Assembly: GCA_038025085.1 (NCBI GenBank)
Contig: CM076141.1
Location: 20,276,001-20,340,000, forward strand
Source of the DNA: Tetragonia tetragonoides
Lineage: Eukaryota > Streptophyta > Magnoliopsida > Caryophyllales > Aizoaceae
Direction of reading: 5' to 3'
DNA length: 64,000 bases
Shown piece by piece: positions 35,346 through 46,009 of the stretch. Every line of letters starts with the position of its first letter. Positions within the stretch are counted from its first letter, which is position 1. The notes under the pieces are model-generated. The model was not told where the DNA came from, ran no database searches, and saw nothing but the letters and a program-made list of their open reading frames with translations. The position numbers and the translations under genes are program-made.

Positions 35346-36954
35346 CATATCCAGCTGAATTTAGTTTAGGTTCAGAGGAAAGCCGAAGCTCATTTTTGCC
35401 GAAGAAAATATCAATGCTGGTTTCTTATATATTAAAAGTACCACAAACAAAACCTCCAACATAAGATTTTCAACAGTGAAAAGCTGGTTTTTTAGCAGTA
35501 TCCAGATCATGTCAAAAATTCAGAGAAAAAAAAATGAGAATAAATAAATTATTTGAGATAAACAACATGGTAGATCACTTCAGATTGACAATCAACTCCG
35601 ACAGCTTGAACACCCTTGGTTTGTTCTTAGCTGGAGGGTCTGTTTTCTTCAACTCCTGTTTTAGTACACTTTTTGCTGTCACTTTGAAGATAGAAAATAA
35701 ATAAGAAAACGAAATGCCCCGATTCTAATTATTCTATAACTCCCTCAAGTTCTTCTTAAGAGTGTGCTAATCAAAAGAATGTCATGTCATAGCACACACT
35801 TGGTTTCATTACCAAAACTGTTGAATTTGTTCCGACTGAAAACATCTTTCCGTAATTTTAACCCAATCATCTTTAAAACGGACTATGAAATCAACTGCTT
35901 CAACCCAATCCAGATCCTTTGTCCCATCTGTATTTCACTCCCTATCCGTACCATGTCATGCTCGTCCGTGATTTGGTCATACATCCCAATTTAATAATAA
36001 AATTTATTTTAAATAATGGTGTGTCAAATGTATGAGGGAGTTAGACATGGATTGAAGATCCTTACCGGCTTAAATCACAGCATATGGATGAGGAAATTGA
36101 AACTTAGTGATTGAGCGAGTTGAAAAAAACACATCATATAGAGACAACAAGTCTACATCCAGGGAAGACATATTACATGTATAGCAAAGTCTTAAGTTGA
36201 ATGTGTAAGAAATCATAGAATTATCACATAGAAAAGTTAATGACAAAAATGATGGAACTCACATAATGTCCATAACACTTGGGAGTTCTGCAAGCATGTC
36301 CCTATTATGTTGTACTGGAACAGTAACGGTATAATACATAGAAAACTATCCCAACTACCTTGGTATGGGTACATCAATTTGGGATGGAGTATTAATTATC
36401 TCTGGAAGACTAGAACTTGCTCTACACAGAGGAACAAATAGCAATGAACAGCAGTAGCTTTTCTGATGTCATGAGAACATACATGTCTTTACATATGCTC
36501 AATTGTTTCAAGGAATGGCAAAGATTGATACTGATTGAACTAAAAAGGCCAGTGTTGGCTAAATTGTTGGTCTTGTTTTTCCAATACATTACATAAGCAA
36601 TTTCCCCAATATCTCGCAGTTTTGTTAGTAGTTCTCCACTTATCTCACAAAGATTTCGTACTCCCTCTAATCTCAAATATTGTCAATATTTTGTTTCGAA
36701 TTGTAATCTAAAGAAATGCATATATAGTACTCTATATGATACAATACAGGTTTAGGAAAAATAACATTCAGTTTTAAAGAAATGATTGGCAATAGTTTAA
36801 CTCTTTGAGAGTGCATATTGTTCAGTCTTGATAGGACATTAGTTTCAATGGCTTTACATCTCTCTCTGTCACTGGTTCTTTACAACGGTAAAGAAGAAAA
36901 TGGAATGGAGATTTTTCAACATTACCTAAAGCATAACATTTTATTTTCCCACAG
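35346..36954. other. Intergenic or upstream intron of the gene that follows
   Basis: No clear exon was recognised. Because the exon at 36955 begins at an acceptor in phase 0, an upstream exon of that gene should lie here or further left. I could not identify it. Confidence 0.4.
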
Positions 36955-39900
36955 ACTAGAGAAGAGCTCGGCAACCAAATGAGCGGCCTATGTCATAGAA
37001 CCCCAGATGTTCACCCAGTGGAGCACGCAAGTTTTGTTGATGGACTGCAGACACATGAAGAGACAATTGGAAGCATGGACGTTGGCCAAGGAAAGAATCA
37101 CTTGGCAAAGAAAGGAAACAATGAAAGCATAGATGGTGGAAGTTTTTTGTACTCACCAACTGTTGGAAAGTGAGTGAAGAGAAACGCTTTCCTCCAAAGG
37201 TTGAAGAGCTTGAAAATCTAGCTGCAAAAGAGGCTGAGGAAATTACTAGGACCCCTCAGCTAGTACATGAACCTGGACACGTTGTTTCAAGAGAAATTGA
37301 TGCAAATCTGTCAACAAAACTGAAGGTGGATGGTGCAGATAGAGGAGTCAAATTCTCAGATGTAACATCTCCGGTAAAAAGTGAGGATATCAAAGAAGTT
37401 ACTGCAGCTGATATTATAGCAACTCAAATTGCCCTGGCAATTGAAGCAGAAGAGCAACTACAGCAACCATCATCTGAGCAACACAAAGATAACCATGAAG
37501 CTTCTACAGCAGTTAAGGGTAGAACCACCTTGGATAATCAAGTTCTGATAGAAAACAAAGAGGAAACAATAAGGAAGTCCTGCGTACTAGAAGATAGCGA
37601 AAGAGAGGTTGAAGCTCCCAATTTAAAATATGAACCAAATAATGACTTCCACTCAAGTCAAGAACTAGCGGAAAAGGTCAGGACAACAGATGATTCATCC
37701 ATGCAAGAACGTGAAGACATTTCATCACAGTTTCAAGGTGCTTATCCCAAGTTAGAAAGTGAGACAAACAGAAAATCAGAGATCTGTACAGATTGTTCAC
37801 AAGCAATCCTGAATGAAGATATAGTCAAAGATTTATATGAGTCAAAAGAGACCAATGTTTGTCCTGAAATTGCCTCAATGTCCCCCCCCCCCCCCAATTC
37901 CTGAAGAAAACCTCGGATCCTCACGCAAGGGAGTTAAACAAACTGAAGGCTATGAGCAGGCAACTGAGCACCATGGTGAAGGGCTGACCAAATCAGATGG
38001 GACTGATCCAGAACAGTATCAAAAAACTATAAGCAGTGAGCTTATAGATGAACAAAGAAGTGTTTTGATCCTTGAAGCACAAGAAGGGCCCATTTGTGAT
38101 GCTGACGGCCATGAGAAGGCAACTGTGCTCCATGGTGAAGGGCTGACCAAATCAGATGGGACTGATCCAGAACAGTATCAAAAAACTATAAGCAGTGAGC
38201 TGATAGATGAACAAAGAAGTGTTTTAATCTTTGAAGCACATGAAGGAACCATTTGTGATGCTGCAAAGGTAAGATGAAATAAAATATAGAAATTTATACT
38301 TCCCAGTCACTTTGTATCAGACTCGGGAGTGTGAGTGTGTGATAGAGACAACTTAGGTTTGAGCTCATAGTCACCTTTATTTTTAGCTTTCTCAGTTTAC
38401 CACCTTCATTTAAGAGAGGATTAGCATTTAGCAAAACCACATCTTTGCCCTGTCACAGATACAGGGCTCAATATCTATGAAAGAATGTGCTGGTGCAAAT
38501 AGCCTAATAATGTCAAGTACATGGAATATTCTCATCAATAGTCTTGTTGCACTATGAACATAGGTGTGAAGATATGAGGCATGAGCTCTTTCAGGAAGTG
38601 TTGGTAGTCATTTGAGACATACCAAGACATCCTTGAATCTACGTGGATTTTCGTTTCCCCTCCCCACACACCTTCTCCCCCAAAATAAATTTTAAAATAA
38701 GATTACAATGTCTTCTTCAACTATTCATTCTCACAAGCAAGTGCCTCAAAATAAGGGCAGCAAACAAAATAGGTGAGAGAGACATTTTCAGGAACACAGC
38801 TCCATAAATACTGAGAGATGACTTCTTCACACACCTTGCGTTCCAAGTCTTGTAAAGTCCGATAAGATACTTTAAGAAAGAAGGCACATAGTTTACTTAA
38901 CCTATTAATTACATATGAATAACAATGTCAAAGACAGTGTGATATTATTCCTATTAATTCGTATTGTGGTATTTTTCTTATATTGGTCTAATAATAGTTA
39001 TGAAAAACAGGTCGCAGACCAAAAGGATGTCCAGGGTGTTAGCGAGAACTCTTTAGGTGAGGAGACTAAGGCACAAAGCGACTATGAAGACAAACAAGCT
39101 TGTGAAACAAGTCTAGGAGAGGATAAAAAGCAACCATTAATGGCCAAAGAAAACAAAACCCCGGATGAAAAGGTCAGTAAAAAACTCCGAAATCCCTACT
39201 CATTTGGATTGTCATACACTTGACTATGTTTATCAACATTGGAGCATTTCATCCTTCTGAGGAAAAAGCAGAGTAGCATATAAATGTCTAGCCATAGTAC
39301 TGTCCACAGCACAACCATTTTAGGATACACATCGGAAGAATTATTCATATCCCTATAACTGTTCATGACCAATTCCTTCATAATACATAGGCAAGTACAT
39401 CAGACATATGTTCAGAAGTCATGCATTAATGGACAATTTACAATTTTACATATAAGATGGGCAGTGAGAACACAAGGAACGGAAGTGACAGCATGAGTTT
39501 AACCTAAAATTACAACTTCATTTCTACTTGATTACCACCCTCTCCGACCTCAAATAAATTGTCTTTTTGCTGTTATAGAGTCAGATCCTAGTGGTCGTGG
39601 CCAAATAAATGGGAGTATCAGGCAATAAAACATCTAGAGGCATTAGCTAGTGATATTGTGAAATAAGACTTCTTAAATTTCAGTGCAACAGGTGGAAGTT
39701 CTAGAAAAAAGGCAACAAGGTCATAATGATAAATGACGCTAACAGTCTTTACTTGTTTTTTTTTGCAACCACTTGAATCCTCAATATTAGAGAAATTTAG
39801 TCTAATATCTGGCTCGTCAGCTGACAGCACGTTCCTATTAGCAAGAAACCATTATGTAAAAGACGTTTTTTTCTTCATCACTAATATAGCAGTAAGCCAG

Positions 39901-40935
39901 ATTTCTTACTTTATAGATTTCTCCTACAGACCTTATGACAAGCACATATTATATCTACAAAACAGGTTCTGTTTCATTATCCTAAGGTGGTACAAGTACA
40001 ACAGACCCTGCAAGCTACTGAGTCACCTGACAAAACAGAAAAAAAGGTGATGGTAAATGAACAAGAGACGTGTGCCAAGTCAAGTGTTTCCTCAGGTGCT
40101 CATCAAATGGATGGAGAAACTACGGGGAAGGGAGAATATGTGATTTCTAAAATTCCAAAGACAGACAATAGCATCTCTGTTCTCACAACTCTTGAGAGTA
40201 CTGAACAGAGGAAAGAGAGTACTGAACAGAGAAAAGCCAGCTCTCTCGCTATAGCTGATGATACTAACATCGCGATCAAACCAGAGCTTCCAGAGCATGC
40301 ATCAAATGTTACAGATGGTCTAGTTCCCCTCAAATATGCAAGAAATACAAATGGAGAACCATTTGACTTGCATATTGAAAACAAGCAACAAACTGAACAA
40401 GTGCCATCAAAAGAAGGTGGAATCAGAATTGAGGACAATGAAGAAAAGGTATGCTTATGTCTGCAAAAGTAAAGATCTTATAGATGAAGAAACACAAAAT
40501 GTAAAATATGAAATATTTGCTATTTTACAGGACTCACAAGAAATTCGAAAAATGGAAGATGTGAGGAAGCTTGACAATGCTGGTACACAGAGCCCACTGG
40601 TAGAAAAAGAAAAGGGAGATCAAAACATTCCTAAGGAACCGGTACAAAACAGAGAAGATGCAGCAGCTGGAGAACCTAAAACTGATGAGGAAAGGGAGGA
40701 AGAAATCTATGACAAAAATCTAGCAGACTTAGATTCAAAGGTCCCTATGTTAAAAGACGCAATGAGTGACATGGATCTAAAGGCAAGCCATAAAAAACCA
40801 AATAACATACTATCAGGTGTTGGGTCAAAGTGGAAACATTCAATTTCAAAGGTGAAAAAAGCCATTGCATGCTCATCTGCTCAGTTTTCACAAGAAGATG
40901 TCATCATCAAGTTAAATAAAAAGAAAAAGAGCTGA
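36955..40935 (+). CDS. Gene for an acidic, repeat-containing protein of unknown function
   Basis: Visible exons: 36955-38268, 39011-39172, 39987-40448 and 40531-40935 (TGA). Every junction has GT/AG and phase 0. The first visible exon begins after TTTTATTTTCCCACAG, so at least one upstream exon is missing, though an ATG at 36979 is possible. The protein is rich in Glu, Lys, Ser and Thr and should be disordered. It has two 53-residue tandem repeats (HGEGLTKSDGTDPEQYQKTI core, from about 37950). The C-terminus is basic (ILSGVGSKWKHSISKVKKAI). The frame shifts by one at about 37169 and back at a 14-C run at about 37890, so it may be damaged or misassembled there. I do not recognise the family. 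Confidence 0.65.
37950..38268 (+). repeat. 53-codon tandem repeat inside the exon
   Basis: GGGCTGACCAAATCAGATGG occurs at 37981 and 38140, a period of 159 bp. The two protein copies differ at few sites (EQATEHHGEG and EKATVLHGEG; LILEAQEGPICDA and LIFEAHEGTICDA). An in-frame duplication, probably recent. Confidence 0.9.
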
Positions 40936-41319
40936 CAAAAGCTGTAATACAAGATGGATCTTATGTTAAGAGCAAATTGTTCTCTTGAGGAAGAACCCAG
41001 CGGTTGCATAGTAAGCACGTCAGATATTCAGCTGGGTTGTTCACTTATGCATAAATCTGCTGTGTGCAGACAGACATGGTATGTCTATATTTCTAAGTTC
41101 AAAATATGTGTTCAAAGTTTGTATTAGTGGAGTATTTATTATTATTTTTGGAACAAACAAAATTTGCTCCAAAATACACTGCAAAGAACAAACAGCTATC
41201 CAATGATAAGATGAGATGAAATTAACCTGTAGATTTAGTCGTGCGTTACAAAGGTCACATAGCTGGCCAGTATTTTACAATAGAACCTCCAGATACTAGT
41301 TTACACAATCTCAATGTCA
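40936..41319. other. Gap between two convergent genes
   Basis: Contains the 3' ends of the gene on the left and of the KIN17-like gene on the right. No separate gene is seen. Confidence 0.5.
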
Positions 41320-42468
41320 CTAGACTATCTTGCACAGGTCTTCATATTCCACAGCTTGAAGCACCCTCCCATCATACACACCCTTCTCTATCTGGACCTT
41401 GGCACAATATTTGTCGGTATCAATGGCCAGCAACCTAGCCTTTGATCCCCTATAAGCCCCATTAACTATTCTCACCAGACCACCAATCTGTGGAATCACC
41501 GTCTCAAGCTCTGCCTGATCTACTCTGAGAAAATGTTTGGTATCAATCATCTCAATCTCTCCCACATATTTGTCAATAACTTTCTTCAACTCAGCTAATT
41601 TTTCGCTCATGACCTTAACAACAATCCCCTCACATAGCCAATAATCCTTCCTATTAACTCGTTCCTTAACCTTCTCCTCCTCTTTCATCAGCTCATCCAA
41701 AGCTGATCCACCACCACCACCATTTGATTTTGCCTTCTTCTTGACTTTCTCAGCCTCAACATCCTCCTCAAACACAACCTTCGAGCCTTCCCCTTTCTCC
41801 TTCCCATTACCACCACCAACCCTCGACAACCCACCAAGCGCGAACGCAACTTTCCCACCAACAACCTCCCCCCTCTCCGTCTCCTCCACCTGCCCCACAT
41901 CCCCTTTCTCAGGCATCAACTGCTCGGCCCGCTCAATCTGCTTCAAAATCTCTCTCTCCTTCTTCTCCTCCTCCACCATATCCGCCCTAAGCCGCTTATT
42001 CTTCTGCTTATCCTTAAAAAGGGTCTCAGAACCTCTATCAATATAAGTAATAAATCACCCTTTTGGAGTCTCATCAACCTTACACTTCCCCGTCCTACCC
42101 AAATACTTCACAAAATCAGTCAAAGTTAACCACCACCCTGTGGAATTCATATGAACATGATGCCTATCATTAATATACTCATTATAAACAACAGTTGCAG
42201 CAATTCTACTAAACCTATGGCTCCTTTTCATATGATCAAGAAACGTGGTTTCGAACTCCTCTGAATATCCCTCGACAATACGATCAGGGTTTTGGCCGAA
42301 AATCTCCATTTGGCGCTGGTGAGATTCACTCATACAATGACATTTGAACCCATTTTCGTCTCCACATTGTTTCTGACACATTTGGCAATACCATCGAAGC
42401 TTTTGGAGCCCCTTAGCTTTGATTCGATTCGCAATTGCTTTCAGAGTTAAAAAACCGTTCTTCCCCAT
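41320..42468 (-). pseudogene. KIN17: KIN17-family DNA/RNA-binding protein, stop at codon 138
   Basis: A single-exon frame of 382 positions, close to the roughly 400 aa usual for the family. The N-terminal C2H2 finger uses C28, C31, H44 and H50 (CQMCQKQC, then HCMSESHQ). The Kin17 middle domain follows (FLDHMKRSHRFSRIAATVVY, YINDRHHVHMNSTGWWLTL). The C-terminus has the KOW-like block (IPQIGGLVRIVNGAYRGS, LLAIDTDKYCAKV) and ends YEDLCKIV. A TGA at 42055-42057 replaces the Trp expected after DETPKG, and the frame then continues cleanly for 244 codons. Known members act in DNA replication and repair and pre-mRNA binding. It is either a recent pseudogene, a sequencing error, or read through. No other damage is seen. 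Confidence 0.85.
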
Positions 42469-42745
42469 TGGATTTTGACTTAATTAGAGCTTGAAATTGA
42501 ATTGAAATAATGGGAATCAATCAAACTAAAGCAAACCCTAACTTGTTCCTAGGGTTTGTGAATTGAGCGAGTTTCTGGGAAGATTTTACGATTATATAGA
42601 GAAAAATTACTTATAAAAAATAAAAATTTGTAGGAGGAGAGACGAAATTACCAGAAAGATGGTTGATCGGAGGGAATCCGAGAATGTGAGCAGCTGTGAG
42701 TTTGATGGAAGATTGGAAGCTACAATCTATTAGTGGAGTACATAC
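42469..42745 (-). promoter_or_regulatory. KIN17-like 5' leader and proximal upstream region
   Basis: AT-rich leader upstream of the ATG at 42468, with GTTTGCTTTAGTTTGATTG and a GTGAATTGAGC block. A diverged copy at 43069-43325 shares it, which suggests it holds the leader and promoter. No strict TATA box was assigned. Confidence 0.45.
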
Positions 42746-43068
42746 CGACTATGAGGCTGTTTGGCCTAGCATCTTCAACTGTTTTTAATCCAAAGAAATA
42801 GAAATTGGGCCAAATACTAACTGCTAAATTCTTTTGGTCTGAGGCCGTCCGATGGAATCCGGACCGAGCCGGGTGGGACCACAAGGGCGGCAAAGCTCTC
42901 CCAACAAGTATTTGCTAATTTTGGACAAACCCTTATTAATTTCTTTGAAATTTAAAACAATTTCTATGGGTCTAAAAACAGAAATTATAAATTGTAGCTT
43001 TTTCTTCTATTTTTCGCGTAACACGAAGCTTTTATAAGTGATGAAAAATTAAATTCCCTCCGTGTTCC

Positions 43069-43325
43069 CATTTGATTTTGACTTAATTAGAGCTCGAAAT
43101 TGAATTGAAATAATGGGAGTCAATGGAACTAAAGCAAACCCTAACTTGTTCCTACGGTTTGTGAATTGTGCGAGTTTCTGGGAAGATTTTACGATGATAT
43201 AGAGAAAATTTACTTCTAAGAAATAAAAATTTGTAGGAGGAGAGGCGAAATTACCGGAAAGATGGTTGATCGGCGGGAATGTCAGCAGCAGTGAGTCTCG
43301 TCATTGATGGAAGTTATTAGTGGAG
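43069..43325 (-). repeat. Duplicate of the KIN17-like leader
   Basis: It matches 42466-42740 (TTGATTTTGACTTAATTAGAG; GAGTTTCTGGGAAGATTTTA read on the plus strand). Homology begins at the start-codon CAT (43069-43071) and extends away from the coding side. The bases beyond the ATG (toward 43068) do not match KIN17 coding sequence. By eye the copies differ at roughly one base in ten to fifteen. Confidence 0.85.
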
Positions 43326-43619
43326 AATATTATATGACCAGGTGATCCTGCAATTTTTATCAGTTTTCTAGTAATTTCTCTGCAGCTAATTTTGTCAAAC
43401 CATCGACTATAGTTGCACGTACTCACAGGTGAGCGCAACTGGGTACCAGGTATTGCACTATGCAGAATCGGAATTGGATCTACCAATTCCTCCAATTCCT
43501 AATTCAATACTTAGCTCGTTTGTTGGGAGCTTGAGGAGGCACCAACAAGACGATTGTAATCTTCTAAAAACATTTAAAATTAAGGTGATATTATTGTCAG
43601 ATCAATAAACACTACTACC
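43326..43619. other. Intergenic, nothing recognised
   Basis: No conserved frame or repeat pair was seen. Confidence 0.35.
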
Positions 43620-44560
43620 AGTAGGGCTGTTCATACGCGGGTATGTGAAATTTCGGGTATTTCGGATACTGGATTTTGGTATCCGAACCCGTATCCGAAA
43701 TATCGGATACCCGAAATTTCGGGTTGGATACCAGTACTATCCGAGAACCCGAAATATTTAAAATTATGTTTACTTTTTATCAATTTTTGGTCTTATCCAA
43801 TTGGGTATTTGAACACCCAAAATGGATACACGAATAATGTTGCAGCAAAACCAACTCAAAAGAGAGAAGAGGATGGAGACATGGAGCAAGTATCAGTGGA
43901 GTGGAACTAAATAACCAAACAAGAGAAGCAAAGAATGTGAAAACCAAACCTAAAGAAATCAGATCTACAAATTACCTTAAACTGAAACGTTTAGGCGACT
44001 ACCAGGCGGTTGCTAACTTGCTAGAGAGTGGAGGTCGGAGCTCGGAGAGTCGAAGGGGCATCTAGATTAGAGGTGAATGGTGAGGAGAGAGAATGGCAAG
44101 CGAGGTTGGACTTAGCATCTTGTGGGTGGCTGTGCTGGTGGTGGTTGGTGAAGAAAATGGAAAACAAGAGAAAGGCGTGAGATGGCTGGAGACCAAATGG
44201 ATTTAGGGTTCTGGAGGTTTGGGTGACTAAATGAGTGAAAATGAATTTGCTAAGTTGGCTTTACAAATGCCTTTGTAATTATTGACATAAAAAAAAGGGT
44301 TGTGGGTTAAGAATTGAACCTGCAACCTTGTATTTACATTTGCGTAGCCAGACCACTGAGCTTCAGCTAGTGCAAGTGAAATTTAGAGCATATTGTTTTT
44401 CATAAATCGGGTTTTCGGGTATCCGAACTATCGGAAAATTTTAGAAATCACTATCCAAATCCGAATCCGATATTCGGATATCCACCTTTCCGGATCGGGT
44501 TTTCGAATTTTCGGGTTCTCGGATCGGATTTGGATTTTTTTATCAAAAGACTAGCTCTTC
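43620..44560. mobile_element. Possible hAT-like remnant with subterminal CGGGTATCCGAA repeats
   Basis: It starts with TAGGGCTGTTCATACGCGGG. Both ends are dense in CCCGAAAT, TATCCGAA and CGGGTATCC motifs in both orientations (43640-43760 and 44400-44540). A middle part holds a minus-strand tRNA-like stretch (about 44310-44365). Clustered subterminal repeats are typical of hAT elements, but matching terminal repeats and a target duplication could not be fixed. A decayed relative may lie at 47635-48480. Confidence 0.4.
44300..44375 (-). other. tRNA-like (SINE-type) segment
   Basis: The minus strand has GCTCAGTGGTCTGGCTA (A-box-like) and GGTTGCAGGTTCAATTC (B-box-like) about 30 bp apart, then a T-rich end. 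This pair resembles the head of a tRNA-derived SINE. No full tRNA fold was found and the element limits are unclear. Confidence 0.3.
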
Positions 44561-44959
44561 AATATTTTCATATATGGAAAAATACGGCATAGAATGACTT
44601 GGCAATAGTGTTTTATGACCTGGCAATAACATTGCCCTTAAATTATTGTTGGGAGTTTGCTAATGTATTACTGGAAACTTATTGTACTTTTAAATTAATT
44701 CCTTTGTACTTTTAAATTAATTCCTTTGTTGGGAGTTAATGGTTTATTATTTTATTGTGGAGGTTTAATTGTTTTAAGTTTAGAATTGAAAGATAGTTAT
44801 TATTTAATTATCTAGTTTATTTTGTTGTGGGATTTATACTATTTTGTTTCTTTTAGCCTTGTATTTAATTTGAACTTTAAGTACAGCGATAACGCTTTTG
44901 AATTTCCAGTATTTTCTGCTGCAAAACTCTCGATTTTATATTGGTGAGAATTTGGGGGT

Positions 44960-45680
44960 GTTACAGTGGGTTAGATGCCATTTGATTCTGTCCCTTAGCG
45001 GAAACAATTTGGGAAGCTAGCAGTGTTGACATTCTGCGTGTTGTTACTGGTGATTCAGTAAGGTATTGGATAGCGTGAACTAGATGGAGTTAGTTTTGGT
45101 GTCTTTGCAAAAACTTGGGCAGTATGGGGAGCAAGGAATAAAAGAAGATATGAGGGGATGATACAGGGGCCTAAAGAAGTTATTGAAGAAGTTAGGCCAT
45201 GTGGAACAAGCTACTTCTATAGGCGGGCTGCATTCGGCCTGCAGGCTCGTGGCTTCCTCCACCACAAAGCCAAGTGAAAATTAACGTTGATGCTGGCAAA
45301 ATAGGCGACTTTAGAACTAGTATTGGTGTGATTTGCAGACTCCATAACGGTGAACCGTTGGTTGGTGCAACCATGAACTTCGAGGTGGATTGGCAAGTGG
45401 GTCTGGCAGAGGCCAAGGCGGTGGTTTTCGGTGTACGGCTAGCTCTAACTCATGACTTTGAGCATGTGGTAATTGAATCTGACAATTTTGCTACCGTTAA
45501 TGCATTACTGTAAGGAGTCTGGTATTTTTCATTTAATTGTTGATCATATTTTAGATTTTGCTTAGGAGTTTCTGGCGTTTCTTGGATGTTCGTTGGTAGA
45601 TCTGGCAATGGTATCGCTCATGAGCTTGCACATTTGCAGCCTTGGGTAGGTTGTAGGACCAGAAGTGATTTATGAATATT
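44960..45680 (+). pseudogene. LINE RNase H fragment, plus strand
   Basis: The segment at 45274-45513 encodes KINVDAGKIGDFRTSIGVI and LAEAKAVVFGVRLALTH, then VVIESDNFATVNALL. These are the Asp, Glu and Asp blocks of an RVT_3-type RNase H domain. Broken frames extend it to about 45650 (GNGIAHELAHLQPW). The first catalytic Asp and the other acidic positions are present. Only a relic of a LINE ORF2 end. Confidence 0.65.
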
Positions 45681-46009
45681 AACCATGATAGGCTACATAA
45701 GGAAGGTTGGGCCATAACCCGCATAACACAACCATAATGTAGATGAACAACTCCTTACTTCCTAATTCCATCATTTGGAAAATTATATATAGTCAATAGC
45801 TAACCACATAACTTAAGAGATCAGTCAATCGTGATCATTGGTTTGATTGAGAAGATGAAAAATGCTTTCTTTTTTTTTGGGGGGGGGGGGGCGTGGTATT
45901 TACAGAAACCAAAAGAATGTCATCTGATCATAAACATCAAGACATTATAACCAACTAACTTGCAGTTGTTGACATATTCTTCTTACGCCATCTGCTACCA
46001 AATAAACAT
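45681..46009 (-). other. 3' flank and likely 3' UTR of the p24-type gene
   Basis: This follows the stop codon at 46010-46012 on the minus strand. It contains a T run followed by a run of G (about 45880-45891). No other gene seen. Confidence 0.4.

Noticed and set aside
37170..37200. Tiny 30-bp intron to explain the frame change at 37169
   Set aside because: GTGAGT and CCAAAG would fit as ends, but 30 bp is too short for a plant intron and removing it does not restore the frame.
41741..42046. Ser/Pro-rich plus-strand frame
   Set aside because: It is antisense to the KIN17-like linker.
44300..44375. Possible functional tRNA gene
   Set aside because: A- and B-box-like motifs exist, but no cloverleaf or anticodon arm could be formed.
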